Assembly (NCBI GenBank): GCA_000310025.1
Contig: FN648865.1
Span: forward strand, 1,662-28,511
Reading direction: 5' to 3'
Source of the DNA: Ectocarpus siliculosus
Taxonomy: Eukaryota > Sar > Phaeophyceae > Ectocarpales > Ectocarpaceae
DNA length: 26,850 nt
Shown here piece by piece: positions 9,784-19,600 of this stretch (position 1 is its first letter; every line of letters starts with the position of its first letter). A program made the translations under genes and the position numbers. The notes beneath the pieces were generated by a model that did not search any database, was not told where the DNA came from, and worked only from the letters and a program-made list of their open reading frames with translations.

Positions 9784-10018
9784 ACAGCAGCAGCAGCAGC
9801 GGCAGCTGTAGCAACAGCGGCGAGGACAGTAGCGGCGATGGGGGCGGGGACGAGGGGTTGCATGAAACCTGGAGTGGAGCCCCGACGCACCCTTTTGACT
9901 GAGGAGGAAGTGAGCTGCAGCAGCAGCAGCAGCGAGGAAAGCGGCGGTGATGGGAACGGGGGTGAGGGGTTAGATGAAACCTGGAGTGGAGCCCCGACGC
10001 ACCCCTTCGACCCCGGCA
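9691..10018 (+). repeat. Three dispersed ~70-bp cassettes (TGGAGTGGAGCCCCGACGCA)
   Basis: Three copies start near 9701, 9831 and 9940. Each runs from GCGGCGATGGG through GAGGGGTT and GAAACCTGGAGTGGAGC to ACGCACCC. Copies 1 and 3 encode WSGAPTHPFDPGK in one common frame; copy 2 has slipped to another frame and ends in a stop. CAG/AGC trinucleotide runs separate them, a likely slippage route. Gly/Ser-rich low complexity follows to about 10300. Confidence 0.7.
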
Positions 10019-10299
10019 AGACATCTTCGCGTGGCGCGAGGAGACGGGGGGCGGTCCCAGGGGTGGCGTACCCCTTCGATAGGGGCAGGAACGGGAGTGG
10101 CAGCGACAACGGTGGCAACGGCGGCAGCCGCGACGGGAGTGGCGGCTTCGGCAAGAGCTCCGGCGGCGACACTGGCGGCAGCAGGAGCAACGACGGGAGT
10201 GGTGGCTTCGGCCAGAGCTCCGACGGCAGCAGAAGACGGCAGCGGCGGTTTTGGCCAGAGCCCCATCGGCGGCAGCGGCGACAACGGCGGCGGTGGTAG

Positions 10300-11531
10300 A
10301 GGCGGCAGCAGCGACGTTACCGGCAGCCGTGTTGGCGCTGGAACTCATGACGGTCGTGGCGGCGGGGGAACGGCAACGGCGGCTATGGCAGCGGCGACAG
10401 CAGCGGTGGCGCCCTCGAGTCGACCGGGAACGGGGAGGACACGGTGACAGCGACGACCTCACCTTGTTGTGAAACGTTTACGACTTTGTTCGGTTTTGTG
10501 AGCAGGCATGGACGTTTTAGCTTCGCCATTTGGCTTCGTATCATTTTTTTTTTGTTCTGTTTTTCCCTTGCAAGCGCATCGTGCACTTTGATGCAGAAAA
10601 CACGTGTGCCACGGCGTGTGCGTAATTTGTTTTTTCTGTGCTTGGTTTCATGATAATAAATGTACGCTACGACAAGATAAGCATTGCCACACCCCGTGCA
10701 ATAGGAAGCAGCACGTGGGTATTTATTTATTTTTTTCCTGGGTTCTTCGTATATTTTCAGTCGCGGTTTTACCTTGCAGCTGAATGCTTCATATTATTTC
10801 CGTATTCTTAGGAGGGAGTACGTTCAGTCGCGTTTTTTTTTTTAATCCGCATGTTTTGCTGCGCTTGCATCAAAAATCATGGGGGGGGATGTCATGTATG
10901 ACCATGATTCTAGAGGGAATGAACAGCAATCGAATTGGTTCGTTTTCTGGTCTCGTCTATTTGTGTTGTAGGTGAACGGCAAAGCAGGGGGGACTGTTGG
11001 CATGGAGATATTAGCTCGGGGTGAATTTTGGGAGCTGACAGCAGGGGGTCTGTTTGCGTGGATGCTTGCTTATATTTTCTATCGTTTCTTGGACAACAGC
11101 GACGGTACCGATTAGCGGGTGCGCGCTGTTTAGGATTTGGTCCTTGGACAATTTCTTGGAGGAAGGATTTTACATGTTTTGACGATTAATGGTTGGGGCC
11201 GTTGTGCTTTCCGAATTCTCGTTTTTGATTGGTCAAGAAGTTGAGTTTTTGTTTTTGTTTGAGGATTAGGTGCAACTCTTTTGAAGTTGTTTTCGTTCCG
11301 ACGCCTTTCTGATGTAGCACAAATAATTGTTGGGTACCTTTCTGAGGATGAATCTATTGTGTCAACGGTTTGAGATTATCTCCAGAGACGAACGCGTTGG
11401 ATTCGTGAATAAACTGATGGAGGCGCTTTGTGTTGGATGCGTAGCCAGCTTTGTAGAATAATTTTTCTCAAGGGGTGTTTTTCTGTGTTGGCTGATTGCG
11501 CGTGAAGGTTTGCAAGATCATACATCGTATC
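10300..11531 (+). other. Non-coding 3' interior of the LTR element
   Basis: This AT-richer stretch has long T runs (10541-10551, 10829-10840), an AATAAA at about 10655 and no convincing coding frame. It fills the place where protease and reverse transcriptase/RNase H would sit in a complete element, or is an extended 3' untranslated region. Confidence 0.5.
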
Positions 11532-11543
11532 AAGTAGGGGGGC
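11532..11543 (+). other. Polypurine tract
   Basis: AAGTAGGGGGG followed by C abuts the TG start of the 3' LTR, the expected place for plus-strand priming. Confidence 0.65.
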
Positions 11544-11843
11544 TGTTTGTGGTACTTGGATATGAGTCTGATCCGTGCATCCTCTGTGGGGGATACGCGT
11601 ATGGGGAAGTATGGGTGTGAGGGTATGTATGCGGTTGTGGTCCAAGTGCGGGCCCCCCGGGAGCACACGGCGGTGTGCTCCTGGCACTTGCCTGAGGGGC
11701 TTGCGTGTTGGATACCAGCTTGCCTGAGGGGCGTGCGTGACAGATATATATAATACATGGTCCTTTTTCATCTGCTGTTCCTGGGATAACATAGTCCCCA
11801 GTCTCAAACACCACAGACCGCTGAGGGCGGCAGTGCACTAACA
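11544..11843 (+). repeat. 3' LTR (300 bp)
   Basis: It is the same TGTTTG...CTAACA sequence as the 5' LTR with scattered substitutions. It carries an extra 34-bp partial duplication: CTTGCCTGAGGGGC appears twice, at about 11687 and 11719. The stem-loop and TATA-like box are kept. Confidence 0.88.
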
Positions 11844-11845
11844 AC

Positions 11846-11977
11846 CTACCTCATCCGAATCGACAAGCCAACAGCTTCACGGGTACCTTTAGGTATGCCA
11901 AAGACTACCTCATCCGGATCGACAAACCAACAACGCAAACCTCCTGCTGGCATCACGCGCACCTTCCGGTATACCGC
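11846..11977. repeat. Two-copy ~60-73 bp tandem repeat beside the LTR
   Basis: CTACCTCATCCG-ATCGACAA-CCAACA occurs at 11846 and 11905. Each copy is followed by CACG-(G/C)-(T/C)-ACCTTxxGGTATxCC. The pair begins immediately after the element's right flank and does not occur left of the element. Confidence 0.6.
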
Positions 11978-12689
11978 CTTCGCAACAATACACCAGGAGT
12001 CAAATGGACAGACGGAACGATTTAGCGCCTAGACGACGAACAGTCAAGGATGCTTCTTCGTCCGCATGGCGAACCCTCTCTACGTCGAGAGTACTCAATT
12101 CTGCGACAAGAATAGCGAGTAATGCTTTCATTTATTTTATTGTTTTTGCTTTTCTACTATCATTTTTACTTCAACACTTGCAATAACCAAGGTTGGTTGT
12201 GCCGTTGTTAGCAGTGCGTTGCATTTCGCGGTCGACTCGTGTTGTGAAACATGGCCGGACCATGGTCCGATCGCCACCCGGATATAACACGTAATTTTTG
12301 TTTCTTCTGCTACGTGTACAACCACATTTTGAAGAATCTTGAGCAGTTATTTGGCGTTGACCGGGACCAACCATTCAGGGTGCCAACAATGAGCAAGTTG
12401 GACCGTCAATAACGTAGTGTTCAGTCTTACCACACAAATATCGGTTTGCGTACCAGCCATAGCTGCGAAAGTGTGGGGTCCAGTTCGAACTACATGCGCG
12501 CTGATCAAGTGACGCTCAATAACACCAGCAGAGACGACCGCTGCCATCGCCTTCCTTCCCGTGAGTTTTGCTTCAGCTTCACAGTGGTTCTCTCGACGGT
12601 AACCGTTCTTGAAGTTGACAGTGAAACACGTTTTGGGAAATGTCACCCTGCGATGTTATGTCTTCGAGTCGATCTTGTAGGTCTACATG
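11978..12689. other. Unassigned spacer before right inverted arm
   Basis: No supported gene or repeat; short frames on both strands have no domain. Confidence 0.35.
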
Positions 12690-13439
12690 TATAGCGGCAA
12701 CCACATGTTTCTCGACAACCACGTGTTAATTTCGGTCGAATAACGACTGCCGCAACAGCTGGTGGGCGTGGGGACACAGCAAAATATGGTTTGTGCCTAA
12801 AGCATGTGTTCTCGGAAAGGTTTGCGCGGTGTCTTGTTTTCGACACCGGCGATGTGGTGCTGCGGCCACATTCTTGGGCGTATCTCGAAAAACACCTACC
12901 ATTAGTTTCGACCAAAAGACGGCTTGTGTGACAGCTGGGGGGCCTAGGAACACAGTGCAATCGTTTTGTGCCCACCAGATGCGTTCTCGGAAAGGTTCGT
13001 TAGGGTGTCGAATATATGGGTTATTTACGACACCGACGAGGTGGTGCTGCGGCCACATTCTTGGGCGTATCTCGAGAACCACGTACGGTATTGGTTTAGG
13101 CCAAAAATTACGGCTTTGTGTGACAGCTGGGGGCCCTGGGAACACCGTGCAAGTGGTTTTCGTGCCTGTTGAGGGTGGGTTCGGAACATTTTGACCGGTG
13201 TCGTAAATAAACAATTTCACGGCACCGCGGAGGTGGTGCCGTGACATCTTCTTGGGCCAAATCTCGGAAACCACCGGTAACTATGCGGTAACCACCGGTA
13301 ACTATGAGACGAACGAGGGTTTGCGCGACAACTGAGAGCCGTAGGAATACAGCGATGTAGTTTCGAAGCATTCGGTGCGGTGTCGTAAGTAGAATTACCG
13401 GAAAGATTATGATGAAGGCAATTCGAAGGAAAAACACTG
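12690..13439 (-). repeat. Right arm of the large inverted repeat
   Basis: It is the reverse complement of the left arm with about 180-190 bp subrepeats; GACACCG-GGTGGTGC(T/C)G cores lie near 12842, 13031 and 13221. The outer edge reads GGTGCGGTGTCGTAAG, then ATTACCGG and finally ACACTG at 13434-13439, mirroring CAGTGT at 5792. It carries a duplicated GTAACCACCGGTAACTATG block near 13275-13305 that the left arm lacks. The minus frame is open over 182 codons with the same ~60-residue repeats as the left arm. Confidence 0.7.
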
Positions 13440-13601
13440 GAGGATTGTGGGATGGATTGCTCACGACGTGCATAGCGGTAAATCTTTCTACCTCGATTAT
13501 TTGCCGGAAAACAAATAACGTACGCACATAGCAGTCATGCCAGATAGGTGGCACCACTACAACATCTATTGAGCGGCTTTCGGGTGCGCATGGTGTTTAC
13601 A

Positions 13602-16600
13602 TTAACTCACTTGAGCCGCATTTTCCCTGGTTTTGACGCGTCGCCTCCTGTTCCGAATCGCCCCCCACAACGCCAGGAGAGTGTCCACATAGAGCGGTAC
13701 CACCAGTACTGTCAATGCAATCAAGGACGTTCCACGAAGAATCAGCGCGGATAGCGAGGCGAACTCATCATGTGCCGGCAACTGCCCTGGAGGCAGAACA
13801 ACAAATGTTGTTGAGGCGTCTTACCGTGGGACGTTCGGCGGTACATACACGAGAGGGCACCCCTGAGCAACTCTAGAAGAACAGCAGTGGTCCACCAATA
13901 ATGGTAGACCATACTTGGTCGATATGATCAGCTTCCGCCGTCCGTCAGAAATATGTTGCTGGAATCACAATGAAGTTCGTCCGCATCTCACCTGCAATGC
14001 ACAGTTGCTGTATGACCATGACCGCAATGTCGATTCTATCCGCTGCGGCAGTCAAGCGGAACACACCAGCGGACAGGGCCAGCATCCCCATACAAACCGA
14101 GTCCGCCAACATAACGATTGCTCCCATTGTATTCAGAATGCTGCGTACAGGCGGCCAGCATATCAGAATGGGAAAAAATCAAGTTAGGATTCTTCTCCCT
14201 CGCCTTCATAATCAGGTTTCATTTTAGTCTATACGCGCAGAATAACAACGTGTGCCACGATGATATAACGAATAGATTCTGTTTCGGAGTGCGCGCACAC
14301 TCAATCACGTGGATGAAAAAACACATTATACAGCAGCTCCCAGCCAAACATGGCCAAAATACAACACACGACATCATGCGCATCGCTTCTTGTCTGTGAT
14401 TTCCACCACGTTGATGACCCTCGCCTTCTTGCGACACACACTCCTCTCGTCGTTGGTCTCTTTAACAAACGCCTACCCATACTGTTCGTGCCTTTCCATG
14501 CGCTGCTGCAACCTAGAACATGCTTGTCTCACCCTGTCCGTCTTTCCATATCTCGCCCTTACCAGGAATACCCTTACCTCGACGTGCCGTACATTCCATG
14601 CCCTGCCCGTGAGCCGGGAATACACCTACCTCGACCTTTAATCAAACGCGCTTTACTTGCCCTGCTCAAGCCAGAACTGTCGGGATACGTACGTGGGGTT
14701 CTTTACATGTCTGTGTACCTAGCCAGTGGCCAGTTTCTTTCCCTTCTGTATTCGATGTACTGTATACAACGTGGACCAAGCCATATGACAGTAAGCTTAC
14801 GTATGCTAGGTCTCTAGAATGCTGTAGAATGGTATCCGCAACCAGCAGTAGCCAGCAGACACGTGCGGGTTAAAGCAGAGCAGCGACCACATCTTTGCGG
14901 CACGTTCCCGTACGGGTCAGTCAGCAAACGGTCAGAACAATTCTCGGGGGAACCCCACAATAGCCGGTTGACTGTTCGGGGTCCCCGATAGTAGACACTG
15001 TTTCTATCGCAATCGAGAGCTGGCCAGCTCGCCTCTCACTCTCACTCTCAACTCCTACTCGTTCTAACTAAACACCAGGTTGTGCAAAACAATCGTCAAC
15101 TTACTTCTGTGTGTCTCTTATTTAGACATCTCTCCCCACTGACGCATGTGCATTGCTTTGCATAATACAGATGGCGCTCGCATTTAAGAACTTAACAGTG
15201 AAGAAATGCAATGTTTTAGAACTTGGCCATAAGAACAGGTGCTCAATTCCGACGTGGTATAAGAACAAGAATCCGCATTTGTGGTGTAACAATGCGCAAA
15301 CAGATAAGAAAAGGCCCCCACATCGGGGCAGCTGCAAGATAAGAACCCATGAAGGTGGTGAGGGGTGACTCACGGAGTGTTCGGTGACCCCACCCACCGG
15401 TACACCCACCGACAGTTTCAGATCAGCGCCGAGGAGGGGCACTACTCCGTTTCAAGTAACACTGGTGCGAAGTGGGGGGGGGGGCGTACTCTAATGTTTT
15501 GCATGCCTTAGCGGTTAGACCATTGACCACGCGTCCTCGAGAGGACGGAGCATTGTTCCCACAGGACCGAAGACCCTGTGGCCAAACGTTCCTACCTACT
15601 TTGCCAGGTGTCTCAAAAATGTTTAGGGTTAGCCTGTCCATCCTATCAATATCACCTCCCGCCTCTTCAACCCACGTTCCATGCCCCAGTACAGCTACCG
15701 CCCTCTCCTGGCTATTCCATGCCTAAAACATCTACCTGTATTTTCCTTCTAGTTTTCCCAGCTCAGTCATGCATATTTTCCTCTCCTTCTTGTCCGACAG
15801 ACATTTCGCAACTCGCGCGGTGCCACCAAAACTGCCAAGACAGAAAGAAAGCGGCCAAACCAAGGCCCCCCCCAAGTGGAATCATGGAACACCCCCAGGC
15901 TACACGTCAATCTTGTCGCGCGAGGGGGGGGGGGGGTGTAATCATAGTCGTGCATGCCGTAGTCGTTTGACCATTGACCTCGCATCCCTACAAAGCCGGG
16001 ACGGAGCACGCCGGGTTCTCACCGGACCAGGCTCTCACATCACCAAGCGCGAAGCGCCGTGAGGTATTTGGCGAGTCGCATGAAGGGTGAGCTGCATCCT
16101 GCTAAGGGTGTTCGGCATCTTGTGCTTACTTCCTTGCGTACGGATGACAGCTACGTATGACTTAATTTATTTTCTGGTGCTTTCACTTCCAGAGACAGTT
16201 GTAAGCACTGTGTAACTGCCTCGAGGAAGCTTGACCATTTTAACACAACGTGGTGCGATCATCCCCCGTTGCGCGGAGTGAGGTTTCTCCACCCCGCACA
16301 ACATGATCTACTCGACCACCATTATGGTTACCGCCAAAAAAAAAACCGAGGTAAAAAAAAAAACGGTAACCTGGTTGTCGAGTTCACGAAGTGATTTGGC
16401 TTGTTTTACAACGTCGTTGCCAAGCGACGAAAACCCAAACCCCGATGGCAAACACCGGGGGGGGCGGCTTGTTTTACAACGTCGTTGCCAAGCGACGAAA
16501 ACCCAACCCCGATGGCAAACACCGAGGGGGTGGGGGTGGGGGGGGTTTAAGGTTTGGGGGGTAGTAGGGGCTTAGCTTTGTTGTACAATAATACCCCTGT

Positions 16601-19600
16601 CGCGTGACGTGGGGGTGCCTGCCACGCTGCGTGCCATGCACGAGAGCCATGTCTTGACCCGTTGAAACATTGAAGGAGCTCGGCCAACGGTCAAAGTTGA
16701 AAGGAAAAGGTGTCATGCTTGATTGACACTTACTTTCCATCAAAGAACATGCTATTGCAGGCAACTGCCCACGAAGTCAGATTGGGAGGCCATCGAGTCG
16801 ACAAAGGGGCGACGAATCCTTACCAACGCCTCTTGCTTCGTCCCACCCACCGGTTTTCGAATTCAAGCGTCTAAACTCGCTGCTCTTGACAGTTCGTTGC
16901 TGCAGCGTGGAGTACTCGTTGGTCTGAGCATGGGCTTATTAGGTGAGCTTATCACGGCAGTCTCAAGAGCCTACGCCCCACCTTTACGACAGACTACCGT
17001 GTGAATTTATTTCGGAGCAAATTGTTGCGATATTTGTTGTTTCTAAGGGGAAGGCTAACCCTGAGGGGTGTAGCGCGTGTCGCAACGCGTGAGCTTTTTC
17101 CTTTCTGAACGGTGTGGCTCGTTTGTTATCGTCTTCAAACTACTTCTGTCGTAAGGTTTGGTCAATGGATGCTCTGTGAACTTGACAGTTCCGGGATCGT
17201 TTAACCCTCCCACCTAGTGCTGGAAGCCCAAATGGGAACACTTGGGGCACCACCCTCAAATGCCTATTTCCCGCACCTAGGTTCCGCTGTGTGCACCGCA
17301 CGTGAAAACCCTTGGTCTATCATGGTTGACGGAGATGGTACGCTGTGTGATACGGAGTATGCTGTGTGATACCTCTCCTGGGCCTCTGACTTGCTGTACA
17401 CGTCTCCCAACCCGCGTGCCCCCTAGGTCGTAAAACTGTACATCGCCTGGTACTGGGACTTGGTTTCAGTATCTACAGTGTCCCCACGTTTTCTGGGACA
17501 CTTCTCATACTGAAACCAAGTCACCCGTTGTCTGGCAAGGATCTCAGATTTAGTGTTACGGTCATGTGGCACGAAGCGAAATTTTCAGGGTATTGAACGG
17601 AGCAGTTTTTTCCCACGGAGCGGAGCGGTTAAAACCGCTCCGTGACGCCTTCCCTTGAGAAAAACCGCTCCGCTCCGTTCCGTGACATGACAACAAATAA
17701 AGCCTCCACTCCTTGAGAATTTTGCCCTCGGATAAACCGCTCCGTGGAGCTTCCGAAAAATCAGTACAAGCGGTTTATCCACGGAGCGGGGTTTTGACCT
17801 ACTCCGACACACGAGCACGGATACATCGGCAATGAAGTCACGGATAAAATAGCAAAACAGTCACGGTTTTCCCACGGAGTCACGGTATTTTTCTTTTTCT
17901 CTTTAGTACTTTCACAGCAGGAGGTATTAGGTATTAGTCTGGCAAGTTTCAACGAGAGGCAAGTGAGGAATCATCTGCTGTTGCACGCGTTGCAAGAACA
18001 TAGGAGTCGAGGAGGTACCGATGCAGGGAACGGTCCCTTTCTGAATAATTGAGTAATCGATGACAGCTTTTTGTTCTGTTTGGGCTGTCCTAGCGGCGAG
18101 GACGCATACGGTGTCACCGGCGGCCTCCAACCACAGCACCCCGAGCGGAAAATCGGTTTTCGTGTAAGAAACCCAACGTTTTTCACGAAAGGTACTTCAT
18201 GGATTTTGTACGGATATCCGTGCGGTTTCGACGTTTTTTCTGACGGAAAACCGTCCTCAAGGCCACGGTTTCGCGCGGTTTATGCTACGGAGTAAACAAA
18301 ACCGTTCCGTGCAAAAAAACGCACTACGGACAAACCGCTCCGCTCCGTGACATTAAACAAAAATTCGGTCTGCTCCGTGGGACTTGCCCTCGGATAAACC
18401 ACTCCGCACCGCTCCGTGACATTTTCAAGTGAATAAAAACGCTCCGCTCCGCCCCGTGAAACTTGAAAGAAAGAAAAAAAAGGTGGTCGGAGCGGTTCGA
18501 CTCCGTGAGTTACCCTGGAAATTTTCATATTTTCGTACGTGCAGTTCATCTGCAAAGTCGAGAGGCACTCACCTGTTCGCGAATGGCTTGCAAGCCACAA
18601 GAAGGATGAAGGTCATCGAATGTATGGCGCAGAACAACCCGCATTGCACCGCAGTGTTGTCCACCAGCACGGCAATGCAGGCAAGGACAGCCCACTTTGC
18701 AAGCAGACACGAGAGCAAACACCAAAACCCAGTAGTTAGCATGCGACGATACCTCGTTACAAGTCGATCGGAAGAAAACCAGCTGGACTGAATTGTCGTA
18801 CGTAACTACGCTCGCTGCTGGAGCCCATACCATTTAAGTGCATCGCAGATGTGACGGTTGTTTGCATAGCCCACTTGGCTACTACGGACCGATTACTTTC
18901 GGCAGGTGACCAATGTACGGCAATATTGCGCGAAAATAACGCTTGAAACGGACTGGCGCTTTGAGCCGGAACGTGAAGCGTTCGGCGGTAAAACGCCCCC
19001 ACAATATATAATTTCGTGCGGAGGGGTGTTGTGAACAAGCAGCAACACGGAAGAAAAACCAAGATAGTTTGATCGCTTGGCCGCCTCGTAAATAAAGTTT
19101 TCCTGCTGCGTTCGGAGATAACCAAGTAGGCTTCCGAAACGAAAGCTAGCGAAGACCCCTCCTGAAAACGACATACCTCAATCAAAGTGTAGACGATGAA
19201 CCACGATCCAGCTTGGGTGAAGTCTGCAAACAGCGGTTCGAACCCGATCCGGAACCAATCAGCGTTCCGTCTTGCGTCTTCGTCCGTCGTCTGGACTGTC
19301 TCCCACTGCCCCTTATCCGCCCATGCAAATAAGCTGGAGTCCTTTCTCAACCCGGCAATCGTTTTGGAATATATGCTCGACGTGCCGGTCGACCCTTCGT
19401 CGCTTTCATTGGAGGTGAACACGATGAGGGCATCTGATCGAACCCTCACCCTGCCGCGTACATTGAAGAGAGTAAAACCGAGAAATGACATGGCAGCTAT
19501 TCGGCAGATGCAAGGCCCAGTTGTTTGACACAGCAACAACTGAAGGAGCTGTCGATACTCACAGACGCAACAGGACTCCACGGTAGAGCAAATACAAGCC

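Larger units (their letters stand above)
7121..11843 (+). mobile_element. Non-autonomous copia-like LTR retrotransposon
   Basis: Two direct repeats with TGTTTG...CTAACA ends form the LTRs (7121-7390 and 11544-11843). The inner edge of the 3' LTR has a polypurine tract AAGTAGGGGGG. Flanking bases are ACCTT on the left and ACCTA on the right, a 4-of-5 match to a 5-bp target-site duplication. The ~4.15-kb interior encodes a Gag-like/Gln-rich segment and a copia-type integrase. I see no aspartic protease D-T/S-G, no reverse transcriptase Y-x-D-D and no RNase H. The LTRs differ at roughly ten positions plus a 34-bp partial duplication and a 4-bp indel, so the insertion is not very recent. It sits between the two inverted-repeat arms, so it probably inserted into that older structure. 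Confidence 0.88.
14141..18572 (-). other. 4.4-kb repeat-filled intron of the membrane-protein gene
   Basis: It lies between donor CGAACAG|GTGAGT and acceptor CTGTACGCAG|CATTCTG. The exon phases join exactly (AG|C gives Ser in PFANS-ILNT), so I infer no exon inside. It contains SINE-like relics, hairpins, a 68-bp duplication and a cluster of GGAGCGG palindromes, all listed separately. A 155-codon plus-strand frame at 14350-14817 has an ATG but no recognisable domain. Confidence 0.6.

Noticed and set aside
8366-10462. 698-codon minus-strand open frame rich in Arg/Pro/Ser
   Set aside because: It is antisense to the GC-rich alanine/glycine repeats and integrase of the retrotransposon. Its composition is explained by triplet repeats, and it has no domain.
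5784-13448. Target-site duplication for the inverted-repeat element
   Set aside because: Bases outside CAGTGT (GCAGTATA) and ACACTG (GAGGATTG) do not match, so I call repeats rather than a defined DNA transposon.
14350-14817. 155-codon plus-strand ORF with ATG
   Set aside because: No domain or homologue recalled. It lies antisense inside the inferred intron, and its composition looks non-coding.
16404-16425. GTTTTACAACGTCGT match to the start of lacZ-alpha, suggesting vector contamination
   Set aside because: The match is about 15 bases and then diverges. The segment is part of a duplicated host repeat with no other vector sequence.
16723-17004. 93-codon plus-strand frame with a hydrophobic C-terminus
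   Set aside because: It is isolated, lies inside the inferred intron of the minus-strand gene, and has no partner exon or domain.
18280-18600. Minus-strand frame with repeated NVTERSG peptide
   Set aside because: The peptide is the translation of the CCGCTCCGTGAC DNA repeat, not a protein domain.
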